A stretch of DNA of 64,000 nt from Flavobacterium sp. ENC (GTDB taxonomy: Bacteria > Bacteroidota > Bacteroidia > Flavobacteriales > Flavobacteriaceae), in contig NZ_JAJMOY010000002.1 in the NCBI RefSeq assembly GCF_020991415.1, positions 558,001 through 622,000 on the forward strand. The letters are read 5' to 3'. The first letter of the stretch is position 1. Each line of letters starts with the position of its first letter. Below the pieces are notes generated by a model. The model worked only from the letters and a program-made list of their open reading frames with translations, was not told the origin of the DNA and made no database searches. A program made the position numbers and the translations under genes. Positions 17,464 through 25,652 of the stretch are shown piece by piece.

Positions 17464-18855
17464 TTAATCTTTTATGATTTTCTGTGTATCGGAACCAAAT
17501 TCTGTGATGATTTTTACGAAATAAACTCCCGCAGGAAGGCCTTCCAGTTTAAGTGTAGCCTTAGTATTGTTTTCTGATTCTGTTTTAATCTGTTTACCAT
17601 TAGATTCCGATACTATAATTTGTAAAATAGTATGCTCCGAATCAACCGTTACATAATCATGGGTAGGATTTGGATATATTCGAATAGTGCTGTCGTTTTT
17701 ACTGGTATAGGTCGGAACCGATAGTGTCGCAGGACAATTGACTGCTGTTGGTGTATTTTTATTTACAAGAGTTCCGTCACCCAATTGTCCACTGGTATTC
17801 AGTCCCCATGCCCACAGTGTACCATCACTTTTTCTGGCCATACTATAATAAGTACCTGCATTAATTTCAGTCCAGTCACTTGCGGTACCAATCTGAACCG
17901 GAAAGTTTCTGTCGCTGTTTGTTCCGTCTCCTAGCTCACCTTTTGTATTTCGCCCCCAGGCCCAAAGTGTGCCGTCTGCTTTTATGCCAAGAGTATGTGA
18001 CCAGCCGCCGCTAATTTTACTCCAGTTCGTCCCCGTACCTACCTGCGTAGGCCTGTTAGTTCCGAGTGTACTGGTTCCATTACCCAGTTGCCCGTATTCG
18101 TTCGATCCCCAGGTCCATAACGTTCCATTGGTTTTTATGGCAAGGGTATGATAGTTACCCGCTTCAACCACATTCCAGTCGGTATCCAGGCCTATTTTTG
18201 TTGGTGTCTTTTTGAATGTATTGGTTTTATCTCCCAATTGGCCATACGAATTATTTCCCCAGGCCCAGAGTGTCCCATCTGTTTTTATGGCAAAAGAAGA
18301 CTCATAACCGGCACTAATTTTAAGCCAGTCATTAGCTGAGCCTATGCGGGTGGGTACCTTTTCATCATCACGGGACCCATTTCCCAATTGTCCTTCATAA
18401 TTATGTCCCCAGGCCCAAAGCGTCCCGTCTGTTTTTAATGCTAATGTAAATCTGTAACAGGTACTAACTTTAGACCAGTTGGTGGCCGTTGTAACCTGAG
18501 TAGGGGTACTTTTAGAAATATTTGTTCCGTCTCCCAATTGGCCCAGGTAATTTTCACCCCAGCCCCAAAGTGTACCATCTGTTTTTATGGCAAGTGTATT
18601 ATACCATCCACAGGTAATACTGCTCCAATTAGCATCATTGCCCACCTGCACCGGTAACTTTTTAGCTATTTTGGTGTCATCGCCTAAATTGCCGGAAGTA
18701 TTGTTTCCCCATGTCCAGATCGTATTGTTGGTCATTACAACAATATTATGATTATATCCTGCACTTATTCCCTGAAAACATTGTGCAGAAGCCGAACAAT
18801 ATGCCAGCCCTATGAGACTAAAAGTTATGATTTTAAAGAGTAATTTTTTTTGCAT
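17464..18855 (-). CDS. RCC1-repeat beta-propeller protein with T9SS sorting domain
   Basis: A 463-residue exported protein. Signal peptide ends near ASAQ (about residue 24). Residues about 30-370 hold seven RCC1-like repeats of about 48 residues, each with LAIKTDGTLWAWG-type and GQLGDGT-type blocks, enough for one complete seven-bladed propeller. A T9SS type A sorting domain follows (about 390-463, IRIYPNPTHDYV to TQKIIKD). It is predicted to be exported across the outer membrane. Bacterial RCC1-like propellers have no general function assigned; a binding scaffold is likely. It stands alone between a broken regulator and the histone H1-like gene. Confidence 0.9.
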   Translation of the reverse strand: MQKKLLFKIITFSLIGLAYCSASAQCFQGISAGYNHNIVVMTNNTIWTWGNNTSGNLGDDTKIAKKLPVQVGNDANWSSITCGWYNTLAIKTDGTLWGWGENYLGQLGDGTNISKSTPTQVTTATNWSKVSTCYRFTLALKTDGTLWAWGHNYEGQLGNGSRDDEKVPTRIGSANDWLKISAGYESSFAIKTDGTLWAWGNNSYGQLGDKTNTFKKTPTKIGLDTDWNVVEAGNYHTLAIKTNGTLWTWGSNEYGQLGNGTSTLGTNRPTQVGTGTNWSKISGGWSHTLGIKADGTLWAWGRNTKGELGDGTNSDRNFPVQIGTASDWTEINAGTYYSMARKSDGTLWAWGLNTSGQLGDGTLVNKNTPTAVNCPATLSVPTYTSKNDSTIRIYPNPTHDYVTVDSEHTILQIIVSESNGKQIKTESENNTKATLKLEGLPAGVYFVKIITEFGSDTQKIIKD

Positions 18856-18940
18856 AAATAGAATGTTTCCGGTTGTAGAAGACTATAAAGTTAAAAGCAG
18901 GCCACTAATAATAAAAGTTGTTGCAGTAAGATAATTAAAT

Positions 18941-18971
18941 AAAAAAGTCCTTCAGAAAATCTGAAGGACTT
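18941..18971 (-). terminator. Terminator for the histone H1-like gene
   Basis: AAGTCCTTCAG (18945-18955) pairs with CTGAAGGACTT (18961-18971). Read on the minus strand it ends in a T run, 14 bases after the stop codon at 18985. Confidence 0.85.
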
Positions 18972-18984
18972 CAAGTAAAGTGGA

Positions 18985-19161
18985 TTACTTTTTAGATTCT
19001 TCGATAGAAACTTTTCTAAACTCTTTTAAAAGTTTTTCAATTTCCAAAGATGATTTACGAGCTCTGGCTCCTGCAGCTTTAACTCCTTTTTCTGATAATG
19101 CTTCAGATTCTGTTTTAAAAACTTCAATTTCAGCGTTAATCTTCGCTACTAAATCTTTCAT
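18985..19161 (-). CDS. Histone H1-like (Hc1-type) small basic protein
   Basis: A 58-residue protein too short for usual ORF cut-offs. It reads MKDLVAKINAEIEVFKTE, then SEALSEKGVKAAGARARK, then SSLEIEKLLKEFRKVSIEESKK. This matches the short Lys/Ala/Arg-rich proteins annotated as histone H1 in flavobacteria, with a central KAAGARARKS block able to contact DNA. It is probably a nucleoid-associated, cytoplasmic protein. It has its own promoter candidate (19185-19192) and a strong terminator, fitting an abundant monocistronic transcript. Confidence 0.85.
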   Translation of the reverse strand: MKDLVAKINAEIEVFKTESEALSEKGVKAAGARARKSSLEIEKLLKEFRKVSIEESKK

Positions 19162-19184
19162 ATTTGTTTTTTTAAATTACCGCA

Positions 19185-19192
19185 CAAAAGTA
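19185..19192 (-). promoter_or_regulatory. -7 box for the histone H1-like gene
   Basis: Minus-strand TACTTTTG fits TAnnTTTG and lies 24 bases before the start codon. Confidence 0.5.
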
Positions 19193-19400
19193 GAAGTTAA
19201 AATGATAAATACTAATACTCTAAATGTAAATTCTTTTATTTTTTTTACAGTTCTAAAAAATAAGGTAAATGATGCTCTGGAAATGATAAAATAATCAGCA
19301 TTACGTCTCCTTTCAAAGTAAAAAAAATCCTAACTTGTAGTACAGTGTTTTATACTTTTAAATCATAAGTAAAAATAGCAATACCTATAAAAAAAAACAG

Positions 19401-19841
19401 ATGAAAACTATAGTAAAACTTCAAACAAAAAGATCCTCTTTCAGTGTGGCAGGTATTATCCTGATTACGACTATGCTCTTTACTTCCGGCACTATTTTGG
19501 GTCAAAAAAAAGAGATTATGGTTCGCCTCTCCGAAATTGAAATTTATCCCGAATATGTATCGCAATATAAAGCAATCCTAAAAGAAGAATCTTCGGCTTC
19601 CGTAAAGTTAGAACCGGGAGTTCTGGCTATCTTTCCGATGTCTCAAAAAAACGATTCCACCCAAATAAGGATAATAGAAATGTATCAGGATAAAGATTCC
19701 TATCAATTACATTTAAAAACGCCTCATTTTCAAAAATATAAAACCACTACTCTTAAGATGGTGAAGGCATTGAAGCTGGTTGATATGAACGCCATTGATC
19801 CTGAATCAATGAAAATGTTGTTCAGGAAAATGGAGGAGTAA
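19401..19841 (+). CDS. Exported antibiotic biosynthesis monooxygenase (ABM)-domain protein
   Basis: A 146-residue protein with an N-terminal membrane or signal segment (about 15-36, SVAGIILITTMLFTSGTILGQ) and an ABM ferredoxin-like domain (about 40-130). Typical blocks are VRLSEIEIYPEYVSQYKAIL, LEPGVLAIFPM, IRIIEMYQDKDSYQLHLKTPHFQKY. ABM proteins are small dimeric cofactor-free oxygenases or stress-related enzymes; the substrate cannot be told. It precedes the molybdenum hydroxylase operon by 153 bases on the same strand, so joint function is possible but unproven. Confidence 0.8.
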   Translation: MKTIVKLQTKRSSFSVAGIILITTMLFTSGTILGQKKEIMVRLSEIEIYPEYVSQYKAILKEESSASVKLEPGVLAIFPMSQKNDSTQIRIIEMYQDKDSYQLHLKTPHFQKYKTTTLKMVKALKLVDMNAIDPESMKMLFRKMEE

Positions 19842-19994
19842 CAGCACTTGAATCTAATGCAATAAGTATAATGCATTTGTTAAATATGTAATAGATGTAT
19901 TTAATTTTCAGTGTATTATGATTTTTTTGTAAATTACATCTTAAAAAAATAATTACGCCAGAAATAATTGTCAACTTTAAAATCTCACTTTACT

Positions 19995-20462
19995 ATGATA
20001 CAATTAACTGTAAACGGCAAAACGGAAAAACTCGATGTAAGCCCCGAAATGCCTTTGTTATGGGCCATAAGGGACACATTAGGACTTACCGGAACTAAAT
20101 TTGGCTGTGGTGTTGCCCAGTGCGGTGCCTGTGTGGTACATCTTGATGGGGAAGCCGTGCGTTCGTGCGTCACAAAAATGAGCCGTGCCGAAGGCAAAAA
20201 TATAGTTACGATAGAAGGACTATCTGAAAATAATGACCATCCGGCCCAAAAAGCCTGGCAGGAAATTGATGTACCACAGTGCGGCTATTGTCATTCCGGA
20301 CAAATCATGTCGGCAGCTGTGCTTCTTCGCGAAAATCCAAATCCTACAGATCAGGACATAGACGATGCCATGGCAGGAAATATTTGCAGATGCGGCACCT
20401 ATCCGCGAATTCGCAAAGCCATACAACTTGCTTCACAATTGCAGGAGAAAAGTAAAATCTGA
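19995..20462 (+). CDS. 2Fe-2S subunit of a molybdenum hydroxylase (isoquinoline 1-oxidoreductase alpha-like)
   Basis: A 155-residue electron-transfer subunit of the xanthine dehydrogenase family. The plant-type ferredoxin cluster uses the Cys residues of [18 protein letters not shown] and RSC; the second cluster uses [12 protein letters not shown] and [15 protein letters not shown]. It passes electrons from the molybdenum site to a haem partner. The open frame reaches a TTG at 19968, but the fold starts at the ATG at 19995. It is followed at 23 bases by a di-heme cytochrome and then the catalytic subunit. Confidence 0.93.
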   Translation: MIQLTVNGKTEKLDVSPEMPLLWAIRDTLGLTGTKFGCGVAQCGACVVHLDGEAVRSCVTKMSRAEGKNIVTIEGLSENNDHPAQKAWQEIDVPQCGYCHSGQIMSAAVLLRENPNPTDQDIDDAMAGNICRCGTYPRIRKAIQLASQLQEKSKI

Positions 20463-20485
20463 TCCCGAAAAAGAAAACAAAGCTT

Positions 20486-21100
20486 ATGCCGACAAAAACA
20501 AAAATTATAGTGATAGCCATACTACTAGTCTCTACTATTGGACTGGCATTTACCGTTTCGCTGCACCGGGCAGCAGGGAAAGAATATCTGACCTTTACCC
20601 CTGTAAAAAAAGACAGTGCAGCGTCTGTTGCCGCTTTTAAACAGGTTTATAAAGTACTCATGAGTCCGCGTTGTGTTAATTGTCACCCCAAAGGCGATAT
20701 TCCGCTTCAGGGTGATAATAGCGTGATTCACACGATGCAGCCCAAGCGCGGAAAAGACGGAAAAGGTATTTATGCCATGAAATGTGCGAATTGCCACCAG
20801 CCCGCCAACAGTCCGGGACTTCACACACCACCCGGAAATCCCGAATGGCATCTGCCGCCTGCCGATATGAAAATGGTATTTGAAGGAAAAACAGCTCACG
20901 AACTGGCCAGACAACTGATAAATCCGGAACTTAACGGACATAAAGACCTGCAGAAACTCATAGCCCATGCCGATGACGGACTGGTAAAAGCAGGATGGAA
21001 TCCCGGAAAGGGCAGGACCGTTCCGCCTTTAACGCATGCCCAGTTTAAAAAAGCCTGGATTACCTGGCTGCAAACTGGTGCTTATGCTCCTGCAAAATAG
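20486..21100 (+). CDS. Membrane-anchored di-heme cytochrome c subunit
   Basis: A 204-residue protein with an N-terminal hydrophobic anchor (about 5-25) and two CxxCH haem sites, CVNCH (about residue 63) and CANCH (about 97). Later Met residues such as PPADMKMVF could be axial ligands. In flavobacterial genomes such a cytochrome commonly sits between the small and large subunits of isoquinoline-oxidoreductase-like enzymes and takes the electrons to the respiratory chain. Spacing is 23 bases before and 24 after, so the three genes are one transcriptional unit acting on the periplasmic side. Confidence 0.85.
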   Translation: MPTKTKIIVIAILLVSTIGLAFTVSLHRAAGKEYLTFTPVKKDSAASVAAFKQVYKVLMSPRCVNCHPKGDIPLQGDNSVIHTMQPKRGKDGKGIYAMKCANCHQPANSPGLHTPPGNPEWHLPPADMKMVFEGKTAHELARQLINPELNGHKDLQKLIAHADDGLVKAGWNPGKGRTVPPLTHAQFKKAWITWLQTGAYAPAK

Positions 21101-21124
21101 TTTTTCTTACCTTTTAATACCCAA

Positions 21125-23290
21125 GTGATGACTAAAAATAACAACATAGATACTACAAGAAGAAATTTTCTAAAACTAACCGGTTTGGGAGGTGCTGCAC
21201 TTTGTCTTGGCTTTTATTTCCCTGCAGACGGAGTGCCGGCGCTTGTAAGGCCTTCTGAACTGAGCGAATCAGAAATCGAATTATGTCCGTGGATTATTAT
21301 CAATCCGTCAGGGAAAGTAACCATAGTGAACCACAGGGCAGAGATGGGCCAGGGATCTTATCAGTCGGTACCTCAAATTGTAGCCGAAGAACTGGAAGTG
21401 GATATGAAAGACATCAATGTCATTTTTGCCATCGGAAACGAAAAAAAATATGGCGGACAGGTAACCGGAGGAAGCTCGACAATCCGGTCTTCCTATAAAA
21501 ATCTCCTGAAATTAAGTGCCACTGCCAGAGAAATGCTAATTGCAGCTGCGGCCGCACAGTGGAATGTTCCAATAACAGATTGTTATGCCGAATCGGGACA
21601 TGTTATTCATAAACCCTCCGGAAAAACATTGCATTATGGAGCACTTGCAGCAGCAGCCTCAAAACTGCCGGCTCCTAAAGAACCAAAACTAAAGAAAATA
21701 TCCGAATACAAACTCATTCGAAAACCACTGAAACGAATTGATACACCGCTTAAAACAAACGGGGCATTAATTTTCGGACTCGATAAAAGAATTCCCGGAA
21801 TGTTATTTGCTTCCGTAGAACGGGATCCCCGCTTTTTGGGAAAAGTAAAAAGCTTTGACGCCAGCGGCGCTTTAAAAGTTCCGGGGGTAAAGCGTGTTTT
21901 TAAAGTAAAAATGGGTTACTACGAATACATGCGTGAAGGTATTGCCGTCGTAGCCGATTCGACCTGGGCGGCACTTCAGGGGCGAAAAGAACTAAAAATA
22001 GAATGGGATACCAGCGGTTTTAAACACTGGAGCAGCCCGGAGATATTTGAAACGCAGCAAAATGTATTGCGTACCCAGGAAGGAATGCTTCTTAAAACAC
22101 AAGGCAATCCGAATGAAATATTATCCGGAACAGCCAAAAAAGTAGATGTGGTGTATCAGACTCCCTATCAGTCACATGTGGCTATGGAACCTGTTAACTG
22201 TATTGCCCATCATAAAGGGGATTCTATCGAAATTTGGGGTCCTATACAAGCCCCGGGATGGATTCAGGATTACGTCAGCAAACAATTTGGCATTGCTAAA
22301 GAGAAAGTAATCGTAAACATGACTTTTCTGGGCGGTGGTTTCGGAAGAAAAGCGATGATGGATTATCCGCACGAGGCGGTGTTCATTTCAAAAGAAATTG
22401 GCGGTCCGGTTCAGGTCATCTGGACCAGGGAAGATGATGCTACTTTAGGCCCGTTTCGTCCCGGAATTTCGTATCGTTGTGAAGGAACAATTGCAGACGG
22501 AAAAATTGAAGCCCTGAAATTCAGAATGGCCGGGCAAAATAACGACCACTGGCGCGGAGGATCAAAAACGAAAGCCAACGGAAGTACCAGTGAAGGATTT
22601 TTAAAACCGTATTATAAGAGTATTAAAAACCTTAGTATTGCCGATGTACTTTTTGAAACCTCAATTCCCACAAGTTTCTGGCGATCGGTTTATGCTTCTA
22701 CCAACGGATTTGCCTACGAAAGTTTTATTGATGAAATGGCACACGAAGCGGGTAAAGATCCGTTAGATTTCCGTCGCGATCATCTGCAGGAAGAGCGTTG
22801 CCAAAAAGTAATCGATAAAATGGAAGAGGTGTCCGGCTGGAAAAAACGTTTAAAAAATGAAGGATATGGTGTTGCCATAACGGAATGTTTCAATTCCACC
22901 GTTGGCCAGGTGGTAAAGGTCTCCAAAAATCCAAACGGTGGCGTCAGGATTGATAAAGTCTGGGCGGTTATGGACTGTGGCTGGTATGTAAACCCTGATA
23001 TTATCGAAGCTCAGGTCGAAGGATCCATAATAATGGGACTGGGCGCCGCAACGACACACCAGATCACCTTTAAAGACAATGTAGCAGAACAGCATAATTT
23101 TTATGATTATCCGTTACCGCGTATCAACGAAATTCCTCCCATCGAAGTATTTATAATAGACAACGAAGAAGATGCCGGCGGGGTAGGCGAACCCGGACTT
23201 CCGCCTTTTGCACCTGCTCTGACCAATGCTATTTTCGATTTGACAGGAAAACGAATACGGACTTTGCCCTTTACGCTTGGAGCCGTTTAA
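21125..23290 (+). CDS. Molybdopterin-binding subunit, xanthine dehydrogenase family (isoquinoline 1-oxidoreductase beta-like)
   Basis: A 721-residue catalytic subunit. A twin-arginine signal TRRNFLKLTGLGGAALCLGF opens the protein, so it is exported folded with its cofactor. Molybdopterin blocks include EMGQGSYQSVPQIVAEEL, TGGSSTIRSS, HVAMEPVNCIAH, FLGGGFGRKA and the catalytic Glu689 in GGVGEPGLPP. The family hydroxylates N-heterocycles or aldehydes; the true substrate is unknown. It is shorter than xanthine dehydrogenase large subunits and fits the two-domain IorB type. XdhC and a MobA-like gene follow for cofactor maturation. Confidence 0.92.
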   Translation: MMTKNNNIDTTRRNFLKLTGLGGAALCLGFYFPADGVPALVRPSELSESEIELCPWIIINPSGKVTIVNHRAEMGQGSYQSVPQIVAEELEVDMKDINVIFAIGNEKKYGGQVTGGSSTIRSSYKNLLKLSATAREMLIAAAAAQWNVPITDCYAESGHVIHKPSGKTLHYGALAAAASKLPAPKEPKLKKISEYKLIRKPLKRIDTPLKTNGALIFGLDKRIPGMLFASVERDPRFLGKVKSFDASGALKVPGVKRVFKVKMGYYEYMREGIAVVADSTWAALQGRKELKIEWDTSGFKHWSSPEIFETQQNVLRTQEGMLLKTQGNPNEILSGTAKKVDVVYQTPYQSHVAMEPVNCIAHHKGDSIEIWGPIQAPGWIQDYVSKQFGIAKEKVIVNMTFLGGGFGRKAMMDYPHEAVFISKEIGGPVQVIWTREDDATLGPFRPGISYRCEGTIADGKIEALKFRMAGQNNDHWRGGSKTKANGSTSEGFLKPYYKSIKNLSIADVLFETSIPTSFWRSVYASTNGFAYESFIDEMAHEAGKDPLDFRRDHLQEERCQKVIDKMEEVSGWKKRLKNEGYGVAITECFNSTVGQVVKVSKNPNGGVRIDKVWAVMDCGWYVNPDIIEAQVEGSIIMGLGAATTHQITFKDNVAEQHNFYDYPLPRINEIPPIEVFIIDNEEDAGGVGEPGLPPFAPALTNAIFDLTGKRIRTLPFTLGAV

Positions 23291-23367
23291 TTATAAATTA
23301 AAAGCACTAAACATCACTTTCGTTTATTTTTCGGAGGGGAAGTGATTTCAGAAAATTAGTTAAAAAT

Positions 23368-24375
23368 ATGATGCACGAATTGTTGAAGTTGAAAGAAGCC
23401 TACCTGTTACACCAATCCAAAGGCATTAAAAGCGTCATGGCAACCGTGGTGGCTATCGAGGGCTCTTCGTACAGGCGGCCCGGCGTGCGCATGCTGTTAT
23501 TTGAAAATGATACGATGGCCGGAGCCGTAAGTGGCGGCTGTGTTGAAAAGGAAATCCTTAAAGAGTCCAAATCTGTATTATCAGATAATCAGGCAAAGAT
23601 CATGATTTACGACGGAAGGTACCGTCTGGGATGTGAAGGCGTCATTTATATACTTCTCGAACCTTTTTCACCTGATACTGCGCTTTGGGATGCCTTAGAA
23701 GCGGCTTTAGAGCACAGACAGTCTTTAGAAATAGAATCTTTTTATACCAAAACAGCAGGGCCACAGCCGGGTCTGGGTTCGGTTTTCCATTTTGAAACAC
23801 AGGATTTTAGTTTTTGCAAAGCTTCGATAACTAAAACTTTTTCTTCTTTTACACAATTACTGAAGCCTCGTTTTCAGTTAATTATTGTAGGTTCTGAGCA
23901 TGATGCTGTTCAGCTGTGTAATTTTGCATCGTTGACCGGCTGGGAGGTGACGGTGGTTGCACCGGTTAACGATTTCAGGACAAAAGCCAATTTTCCGGGA
24001 GCAGCACGAATCAGGCATTTACTGCCCGAAGAAATCGGCTCGCTGCCTGTTGATTCCCAAACGGCCGTTATTTTAATGACACACAGCTATGTTACAGACC
24101 TAAAGTTCCTTCTTGCCTTAAAAAATACACAACCCGCTTATCTGGGACTTCTTGGACCAGTTAAGAGAAGAAACCAACTGCTGAATGAGTTTCTGGAATA
24201 TACCGATTCTTATAACGAGAGTTTATTGGATGTCGTGTATGGTCCGGCAGGTATTAATATAGGTGCCGAAACTCCTCAGGAAATAGCCGTTAGTATTATT
24301 GCCGAAATACTTTCAGTAACACGCAGTCAGGAACCTGTGTCCTTAAAGTACAAAAAAGGGGCTATTCATTCTTAA
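23368..24375 (+). CDS. XdhC-family molybdenum cofactor insertion protein
   Basis: A 335-residue XdhC/CoxI protein that binds sulfurated Moco and inserts it into the hydroxylase. Seen: the N-terminal domain with GSSYRRPGVRMLLFENDTMAGAVSGGCVE (positions about 31-59) and GRYRLGCEGVIYILLEP, and a C-terminal Rossmann domain with LIIVGSEHDAVQL, VILMTHSYVTDLKFL, YLGLLGPVKRRNQLL and GPAGINIGAETPQEIAVSI. It starts 78 bases after the catalytic subunit and is followed at 15 bases by the MobA-like gene, consistent with a dedicated maturation module. Confidence 0.93.
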   Translation: MMHELLKLKEAYLLHQSKGIKSVMATVVAIEGSSYRRPGVRMLLFENDTMAGAVSGGCVEKEILKESKSVLSDNQAKIMIYDGRYRLGCEGVIYILLEPFSPDTALWDALEAALEHRQSLEIESFYTKTAGPQPGLGSVFHFETQDFSFCKASITKTFSSFTQLLKPRFQLIIVGSEHDAVQLCNFASLTGWEVTVVAPVNDFRTKANFPGAARIRHLLPEEIGSLPVDSQTAVILMTHSYVTDLKFLLALKNTQPAYLGLLGPVKRRNQLLNEFLEYTDSYNESLLDVVYGPAGINIGAETPQEIAVSIIAEILSVTRSQEPVSLKYKKGAIHS

Positions 24376-24389
24376 ATTAACGGAATCCA

Positions 24390-24992
24390 ATGAATCAAGT
24401 TGCTTTAGTGCTGCTAGCCGCCGGAAGTTCCAAAAGAATGGGACAGCCCAAACAATTATTGCCCTGGAACGATTCGACTTTACTGGGCCATGCCATAAAA
24501 AATATTCTTTCAACTGGTGCATTTAAACTCTTTTTAGTCCTTGGGGCACACAGCGACCAAATTACAGCGAAAGTGGATTTGTCAGGCATGACGGTGCTTA
24601 TTAATGAAAACTGGCAACAAGGACTGGGCAGTTCTATAGCTTTTGCAACAGGAGAGATAAACGAAAAACACGCTGATATCAAGGCAGTACTGTTTCTCCT
24701 GGCAGATCAGCCTTTTATTGAAAGTACACACCTGGACAACATCATACAACTTCATTTTAGGGAACAGGAATCCATTGTTCTGACCAGAAACAAGGAATAT
24801 AGAGGAGTGCCCGTTTTATTTCCACGAAAATTTTTTCCGGAGCTACTGGTTTTATCCAACGATGAAGGCGCTAAAAAAGTTATTGCCAGCCACAAAGAGC
24901 ACGTCATGGAGGTTGTGACCCGGAATGAGACAGCCGACATTGATACTTTTGACACCTATGTAAAATTACGTCAGCTTAATAAAGAGAGATAG
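24390..24992 (+). CDS. MobA-like nucleotidyltransferase (Moco cytidylyltransferase type)
   Basis: A 200-residue NTP transferase with the nucleotide-binding motif VLLAAGSSKRMGQPKQLLPW, ADQPF as metal-binding Asp region, RGVPVLFPRKFFPEL and NDEGAKKVI. It fits the MocA group, which attaches CMP to molybdopterin to make the dinucleotide form used by xanthine-dehydrogenase-family enzymes. GTP versus CTP choice cannot be proved from motif reading. Last gene of the molybdenum hydroxylase operon. Confidence 0.88.
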   Translation: MNQVALVLLAAGSSKRMGQPKQLLPWNDSTLLGHAIKNILSTGAFKLFLVLGAHSDQITAKVDLSGMTVLINENWQQGLGSSIAFATGEINEKHADIKAVLFLLADQPFIESTHLDNIIQLHFREQESIVLTRNKEYRGVPVLFPRKFFPELLVLSNDEGAKKVIASHKEHVMEVVTRNETADIDTFDTYVKLRQLNKER

Positions 24993-25109
24993 GATTTGTA
25001 CTTTTTTTGAAGTCTGCATCGAAAATTAAAAAGACAGCCGTTATAAATTGTAGTAAAGGGTTTATAAAATATAACAGAAATTATATAAAATTTTAGCAGT
25101 TCATAATTT

Positions 25110-25117
25110 TAAATTTG
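25110..25117 (+). promoter_or_regulatory. -7 box for the small lipoprotein
   Basis: TAAATTTG fits TAnnTTTG, 27 bases before the start at 25144. Confidence 0.5.
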
Positions 25118-25143
25118 AAGTAGCGAACAATAAAAATACGATT

Positions 25144-25551
25144 ATGAAAACGATATTCAAATTAAAAATGGTCCTGTTGGTATTGATAACAGGCTTTTTA
25201 CTTTCCTGCAAAAATAATAAAGACGGCTATAGTGATGAAATTGACACCAGACAAACTCCTGAAGATACAGTTGCAACAGACACCACCAAGGTAAATAAAG
25301 GAGCCAATACTGCCGGTACCAATTCAACGGGTGCGACCGGAACTGAAGCGGAAGGCGTTACGGGTGCGGGAAGCATTTCAGCCCCGGGCACACCTGCCGC
25401 TCCGGGTACCAGTACAGCAGGTACGGGAACCGGCCCGGGACCCAGTGCAAAAGATGGTTCGGCTTATGATATTTCATCACAAAGTAAAGAAGATACCACT
25501 AAACTAGGCCCTAAAGCGAAGGCTTCAAAGGAAAAAAAAGCTAAAAAATAA
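25144..25551 (+). CDS. Low-complexity Gly/Thr/Ala-rich lipoprotein
   Basis: A 135-residue lipoprotein. Signal MKTIFKLKMVLLVLITGFLLSC ends in a lipobox Cys. The mature part is acidic for 20 residues, then rich in Gly, Thr, Ala and Pro (e.g. SAPGTPAAPGTSTAGTGTG), and ends with a Lys-rich stretch (KAKASKEKKAKK). No fold is recognised; it is probably disordered and anchored in the envelope. The basic tail might contact peptidoglycan or lipopolysaccharide, which is speculation. It has its own promoter candidate and a terminator shared with the next gene. Confidence 0.8.
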   Translation: MKTIFKLKMVLLVLITGFLLSCKNNKDGYSDEIDTRQTPEDTVATDTTKVNKGANTAGTNSTGATGTEAEGVTGAGSISAPGTPAAPGTSTAGTGTGPGPSAKDGSAYDISSQSKEDTTKLGPKAKASKEKKAKK

Positions 25552-25600
25552 AATTTAATCTTTTTGGGAACATACACGGATTAGTGCAAAAAGGCATAAA

Positions 25601-25636
25601 AAAAAATCCCCTTTCATTACGAAAGGGGATTTTTGG
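25601..25636. terminator. Bidirectional terminator
   Basis: AAAATCCCCTTTC (25603-25615) pairs with GAAAGGGGATTTT (25621-25633) with A and T runs on both sides. It serves the lipoprotein and the convergent delta-60 gene. Confidence 0.88.
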
Positions 25637-25652
25637 TTCTAAAATTTTAAAA

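Noticed and set aside
19201..19294. Short plus-strand ORF after the histone H1-like gene
   Set aside because: About 30 codons, AT-rich and hydrophobic, overlapping the H1 promoter region; no support for coding.
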